Shown in pieces: positions 59,603 through 64,000 of a DNA stretch of 64,000 bases. How positions within the stretch are numbered: the stretch's first letter is position 1; every line of letters begins with the position of its first letter. The notes under the pieces are model-generated. The model searched no databases and was not told the DNA's origin. It saw only the letters and a program-made list of their open reading frames with translations. Source of the DNA: Euglena gracilis (Eukaryota > Euglenida > Euglenophyceae > Euglenales); assembly GCA_039621445.1 (NCBI GenBank), contig CP154954.1:32202012-32266011 (forward strand), in the 5' to 3' direction. The translations under genes were made by a program, and so were the position numbers.

Positions 59603-59704
59603 CGTTCCGGCTCGCGATGGGCGGCCTCGCCCTCAACGCCTTCGCCGCGCCGCTCTGGTCCCTCGCCGGCCGGGCCCACTCCCCGCTGGCGGAGGCCGCC
59701 GCCG
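59603..59704 (+). CDS. MFS transporter exon: helix 9
   Basis: Acceptor CCACCGCAG, then FRLAMGGLALNAFAAPLWSL, AGRAHSPLAEAA and donor G|GTGCCC, phase 1 at both ends. A hydrophobic, Ala-rich membrane helix. Confidence 0.75.
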
Positions 59705-60409
59705 GTGCCCCGCCCTTCCCCTGCCTTCCCCGCAGCGCCGGTCGCCCCGCCGCCGTCCCATTCCCTCCCTCGGTTGCACGGAGGCTTCTTGTCCGTTTTT
59801 GGCCGGCGCTAACTTCGGTTCTGGCCCAGTTTGTCCCCCCCCCGGGAGGCGAGTGCAGGGCACCCTCCAGGAAGGCCTTCGGCTTTGAGATTGGTCAGGT
59901 TGGGTCAGGGCTGTGCAGGAATCCCCGGAACCCTATGGGGGGTCGACCACCCCGAACCCCCACCAGGCCTTCCCATATTTCCGGGGGGGGGGGGCAATTT
60001 TTCAACTTTTTCCTTCGACACCAAAGGAATTTCTTCTTGCAAGGTGCTGTGGTGGGGGGAGTCGACCCCCCCACCTCCTTCCTCCCGTGCCAGCCGCCCC
60101 CTTCCCGTACAGCCCTGCCACCGTCCCTTCTCGCGTTTCCAAATGTTTTGGGCCATTTTTTTTTCCTTCGGAGCCTCAAGTGCCGAAGTAATTTTTGATG
60201 GCATTGTGATTAGAGGGTCAGGTGGAGGAAAAGGACTCAAGACCGTGAACATTTTGGAATGGTCTTCACAGAGATTGAATGTGTTTCCAATGAATGTGCC
60301 TGGAGGGGGGAAGTCCCAAAGTTTTGTCCCCCGCAAAAAAAAATTTAGTTTTGTCGGATCCGCAAAAAAAAAAATCAACAAAAGCCCCCCCACCCCACCC
60401 ACCCCTCAG

Positions 60410-60556
60410 CCGCGGCGGCGTTCATGCTGCTCAGCGTCAGCACGGAGGCCGCATACACCTTCGTCTTCATCCTCATCAACGACTCCGTGCCCCACCGCGT
60501 CCGCGGCCGCGCCAACGGCGTGGCGGCGGTGTTGGTCGCCGTGGGCCGGACCGCCG
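60410..60556 (+). CDS. MFS transporter exon: helix 10 and INDSVPHRVRGRANG loop
   Basis: Acceptor ACCCCTCAG, then FMLLSVSTEAAYTFVFIL, INDSVPHRVRGRANG and VAAVLVAVGRTAG; donor G|GTCTCC. The (I/N)N(D/x)SVPxxxRGxANG loop after helix 10 is strongly conserved in ZIFL-like and related MFS drug/metal exporters. Confidence 0.8.
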
Positions 60557-60934
60557 GTCTCCCCCTCCATCCACCTGACACAACCGCCTCTCCCGGGGCA
60601 GTGGTTTCGCGTTGGGTCTGCAAATGCGTCCCCGCATATGTGGCGTTGTTTTGTTCGCGGGTTCACTGCCGCATGTGCTGGTGCATGTTTTTGTTTTTCT
60701 GCTGGCCCATCCCCCAAATGGAAACCCGCTGATAGGTTTTCCATTTCCCACAGAGCTGTGAGTGCCTCATTTGAGGCACCGGCCGTCCCCCGCAGAGCCC
60801 AGGGCTGTCTGGCGTTGAGGCGGGAAGGCCCCCCCCCCGCCCCTTGTTTGGGAGGAGGGACCCCCCCCCCGGCTTTCTGCCACCTCACTGGTCCCTGCCC
60901 CCCCCCTCCCGCTACCCCCCTCCCCTCCCCGCAG

Positions 60935-61065
60935 GCACCGCCGTGTGGGGGCCGCTGTTCTCGTGGAGCAACTCGCTGAGCCCCGACCTGGGGCTGCTGC
61001 GGCTCATGCTGCCGTTCACGGCGATGAGCGGCCTGGCGGTCCTGGCTGCGGCTCTCACCGCCCAG
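60935..61065 (+). CDS. MFS transporter exon: helices 11-12
   Basis: Acceptor CTCCCCGCAG, then TAVWGPLFSWSNSLSPDLG, LLRLMLPFTAMSGLAVLAAA and LTAQ. G(P/x)LFSWS is the family motif in helix 11. A CAG|GC donor is proposed at the end; a GT donor 14 bases later (CTTG|GTCGCC) is an alternative. No terminal exon with a stop was found downstream. Confidence 0.75.
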
Positions 61066-61797
61066 GCCAGTCCCTTCCTTGGTCGCCCCCCGGCCGGGCA
61101 CCATCCGGCAGGGAGGGGCCGGGAAATTGGTAAAATAAAAGGCCCAATTTCCAACACAGAGCTGGTGGTTTTGGATTCCTTGGTATTCCTTGCAGCAGAT
61201 GCGAACTGTCAACATAAGGCAATTCAGTCGCAATTCAGTTGTGGCGCAAGTGCAAACGAAAAAAAACTGTTGCGTTTCAGGAGACCCGAAAATTTTTTTC
61301 TCTGTGCAGCGAATGACAAAAAGAATTTTGTCTGACGACCAACTAAAAAAATGAACCTCCTCAATCGTCCCAGCGCAACCCAATCCCAAATTGAATTTGG
61401 CATTCTGGTTCCAGGGTACGTAAGAGCCCACCGGGGTATGGGGACCAGCCTGCCATGGAGTGCCTTCCACCTTCGGTGGGGCAGTCGCATTGATCGGGAT
61501 TGCCCCCCCTCCCCGCTCCTCCTCCACATATGGACACACAAGAACACACACACACACGCACACACCTCCATGCGAAGCACGGCGCACCCGGGGCGGTTCC
61601 ACCACAGGGCCGTTGGCCCTCGGCGGGTCACACGACGCCAGTCCAGTGTGGCATCGAATGAGGCACCCCATCCGGCGGCCATTCTGTGTTCTTTGGTTTT
61701 GCCGCCAAACCCTCGCTGCGTCTGCTTTCACTGCGGAGCCTGCTGTGCACGTTTGGGAGGGTTCGGATGCCGGGCAGTCCTCCCTCCCGGTGGGGGG

Positions 61798-62888
61798 CAG
61801 GGGTTTTCGTAAGCCGGAGGGGACCCTGCCACCCCCCCCCCCCAGGAGGGAAGGGGTCCTTTTTTTCCTTTTTTTTTCCAGCCAGCGGCTCCCAACCCGG
61901 CTGCCGACCCCCCCCCCGCAGAGGCTTTTTTAAGTTCCGTGACCCGGGGGGGGTTTGGTTTGGTATGGCTCGCATACAAGGCGCAGTGCAGCAGGTCAGC
62001 GTGGGCATAGCCAAGCACCACACCGCCCACGGGCACACCAAGTGCCAGCGCCATAGAACAACGACAGGGACTGAAAAAGACAGGGGGGGGGGGGACGAGG
62101 GGTCGGCGTTGAACATCGTACGAGGGACTGAAGGGGGGGCAAAGAGGCGAAGGTGGGGGTGTTCACCTCATCCTGCCCGGTTTGCCGTGCCTTTTGACAC
62201 GTTGCCCCCCTCCCGCCGCGAGGAGGCTGGGCACCGCTGAGGTCTCGGTGGGAGGGACAAAGGGGGGGGGGGTCGTGGCTGACCAGGGGGGTTGGGCTGG
62301 ACACCACACAGCAAGCTGGGCCAGAAGCGAAGTTAGTGCCGGCCATAAACAGACAAGAAGCCTTCGTGCAACTAAGGGGGGGGGGGGGTTGGGCTGGGTG
62401 GGCAACCCGCCAGAGGCGGGGTTTTCTTCTATTTTTGGCGTGAAGAGCCGAAAAAATTTTCCTCCGTCGGCCCCCCCCCCCGGGGGTGGTTGGGTGGGTC
62501 CGGCCCCCCCCTCCGGGTCCTAAAGAAGCCTCTGCCCCCCCCCCCCGAGGAATCTGCTGAAATAAAGGGGCTGGCGGTCCAGCCCAGCGCAGCCAGGCTG
62601 GACCGAAAAAAATTTGGCGCAAAGCGCCGAAAATTTTTTGAAAGAAGGGAGTCGAATTTGGCCAAAAGTGGCATTTTTTGAAGGGTTTCGGGGCCTTTGG
62701 CCACAAATTTTGGCAGAAAAATTCCAACTCACCTGGGTTTGGCCTTTTCCGCCAGGTTTTGCGTATCATCTGATTCCAGCCCGGCAGTTGGCTGGATCCC
62801 CCCCCCTCTGGAGGGGTCCAGCCAGCACCTTTTTCCAGCCGGCCGGATAGACCCCCTCCCCCCCCCGGGTCCTTAAAGAAAACCTCTG
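61798..62888. mobile_element. hAT-like element (outer of a nested pair), imperfect 8-bp duplication
   Basis: Starts CAGGGGTTTTCGTAAGCC and ends GGTCCTTAAAGAAAACCTCTG. Flanks are GTGGGGGG (61,790-61,797) and GTGGAGGG (62,889-62,896), seven of eight identical. Its halves, CCAGCCAGCGGCTCCC before and TGAAATAAAGGGGCTGGCGG after the inner element, line up with the uninterrupted copy at 53,703. Confidence 0.7.
61919..62534. mobile_element. 616-bp hAT-like element nested in the previous one
   Basis: Starts CAGAGGCTTTTTTAAG and ends CTAAAGAAGCCTCTG. Target duplication lies in a C run (CCCCCCCG / CCCCCCCC), hence weak evidence. It carries unique sequence with a minus frame reading MALALGVPVGGVVLGYAHAD (about 62,054-61,950), preceded by an AG; this might be captured coding sequence. 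Confidence 0.6.
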
Positions 62889-62899
62889 GTGGAGGGAGG

Positions 62900-64000
62900 C
62901 GTCTCTGCTTCAGTGCATTTCTTTGGATGGTAAGAGTCTAAGCTCTTAACAGGTTCTGGATTTGCAGCAAAGGACTTGCTGCAAATCCTTCCAGGATTTT
63001 CTTCAGTGGTTGGAGGTTCTGCATGCCCAGGATGCAGCTGGAAGGCCCTTCTGCAATTTTATGCCACTCAGTTGGAACCCCCCATTTCAACGCACGAAAT
63101 CGCTTCTCCCCACTGCCACCAGAACCCTTTTTATGTTTTTATGTTTCCATGGGGTAAGTTTTTTTTTTGAGGTGTCCGCACGGGGGGGATGTCTGTCTGA
63201 CCGCTCGGTCCTCCAAATTCCCATTCTCCCAAATAAAGGTTGCCATTTTGACCCTTCCCCAGTTGGTCAAGTTTCTACACAAATTGGCCACCTTGCCCCT
63301 AAAAAAATTAAAAAAACAAAACAAACGATGCGCATGCCCGGTTGTCCAAAATCATTTCAGATCTTGCTGAAGAGCGACAGTGCGTCAGGCAGAAACCACT
63401 CAGGTGGTGTATCTCGCGTTTAAGCTTTCTTGTGTCATGTGTGTATGTGCGCACACATGTGGACATAAGAAGTTTGAAACTTTTGTTTTAGAGGGTTTTG
63501 GCCCAGGTTTTTGAACTGCTTGTGACACGTCGCCACTCCATTTATTTATTTTTGTAATTTTCCGGTGGTTACACCTGGGGGAATGGTGCAGATTTGGTGT
63601 TTTTGACCCTCCGAATTATGTCGCCAGGTTGTGGAATCGTCGCCGAATTATGTCGCCGAATTATGTCCCCGGCACTGACCTCCCCAAAATGAGAAATTCA
63701 CCAAAAACCACGAAAACCCCGGTCCTTGCCTCCCCCCCCCCCCCGTGTGGCAACGGCCGGCCCCGGGTGATGTTCTGGAGGTGGGGTGGGTCCATCCTTT
63801 TGCTTGCGTTCTGAGGCCCTGCGGCAGGTTGTGGAGATTTTTGAAGCTGGTTACGAAAGGAATGGAAACTCACATGCAACAAACAAAGGGGGTGGAAATG
63901 GACTGTTGGAGAACTCTGTCACCTGGTGGTTGATGAGGGGGATACAGAACACAGGAGGATTGCCACAAGTTACCAGTTGAATTCGGTGGCAAATTGTCCA
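62900..64000. other. Unique sequence at the right edge, no gene recognised
   Basis: A plus frame at 62,980-63,090 (KSFQDFLQWLEVLHAQDAAG) has ordinary composition but no family or clear splice sites. GAATTATGTCGCC is repeated three times at 63,615-63,665. GTGCGCACAC near 63,448 is a short palindrome. Confidence 0.35.

Noticed and set aside
62980-63090. Further exon of the MFS gene (KSFQDFLQWLEVLHAQDAAG)
   Set aside because: Not hydrophobic, does not match the family's C-terminus, and lacks clear splice sites.

Overview
The window is eukaryotic nuclear DNA, most likely from a protist alga with a large, repeat-rich genome. Protein-coding sequence is confined to short, very GC-rich exons scattered through long non-coding DNA. 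Exon edges follow splice logic with matching phases, and several introns start with GC or GA rather than GT. Such donors are known from dinoflagellates (GC donors also from haptophytes). Interstitial telomere-like repeats are TTAGGG, which does not point to dinoflagellates, so the lineage is left open.

Two split genes are visible. On the minus strand, about 15.7 kb down to 0.3 kb, a protein of unknown family is encoded. Six of its exons (14.56 to 11.58 kb) join with consistent phase; they carry Arg/Glu-rich helical sequence, one clear IQ (calmodulin-binding) motif and an acidic segment. Weaker exon candidates lie on both sides, and the gene probably leaves the window at base 1. On the plus strand, a major facilitator superfamily (MFS) transporter resembling the plant ZIFL group has seven phase-matched exons at 57.46 to 61.07 kb and one earlier exon at 45.14 kb. 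Exons for its first membrane segments were not found.

The centre is repeats. A 21-bp minisatellite fills about 16.06 to 20.48 kb and resumes at 44.12 kb. Between the two parts lies a block bounded by inverted copies of a roughly 60-bp sequence (20,488 to 44,116). Inside it is a 20.6-kb satellite of 79-bp units (22.67 to 43.24 kb, about 260 copies). The simplest reading is a giant terminal-inverted-repeat element carrying a satellite and inserted into the minisatellite.

Small non-autonomous DNA transposons are abundant. One group has hAT-like hallmarks: ends such as CAGGGGTTTTCTTAAG and 8-bp target duplications that can be read directly at six or more insertions. One 165-bp intron of the minus-strand gene is itself bounded by an 8-bp direct repeat and has the same kind of body, which suggests transposons becoming introns (introner-like behaviour). 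A second group with ends GGCAGGTGGG sits inside TA-rich microsatellites and sometimes carries TTAGGG runs. A diverged inverted duplication (8.7-10.6 kb against 52.0-56.3 kb) provides an empty-site comparison for two of the insertions. Between 45.9 and 49.5 kb are microsatellites, a near-perfect 102-bp palindrome and a TA-flanked element holding a 93-codon reading frame.
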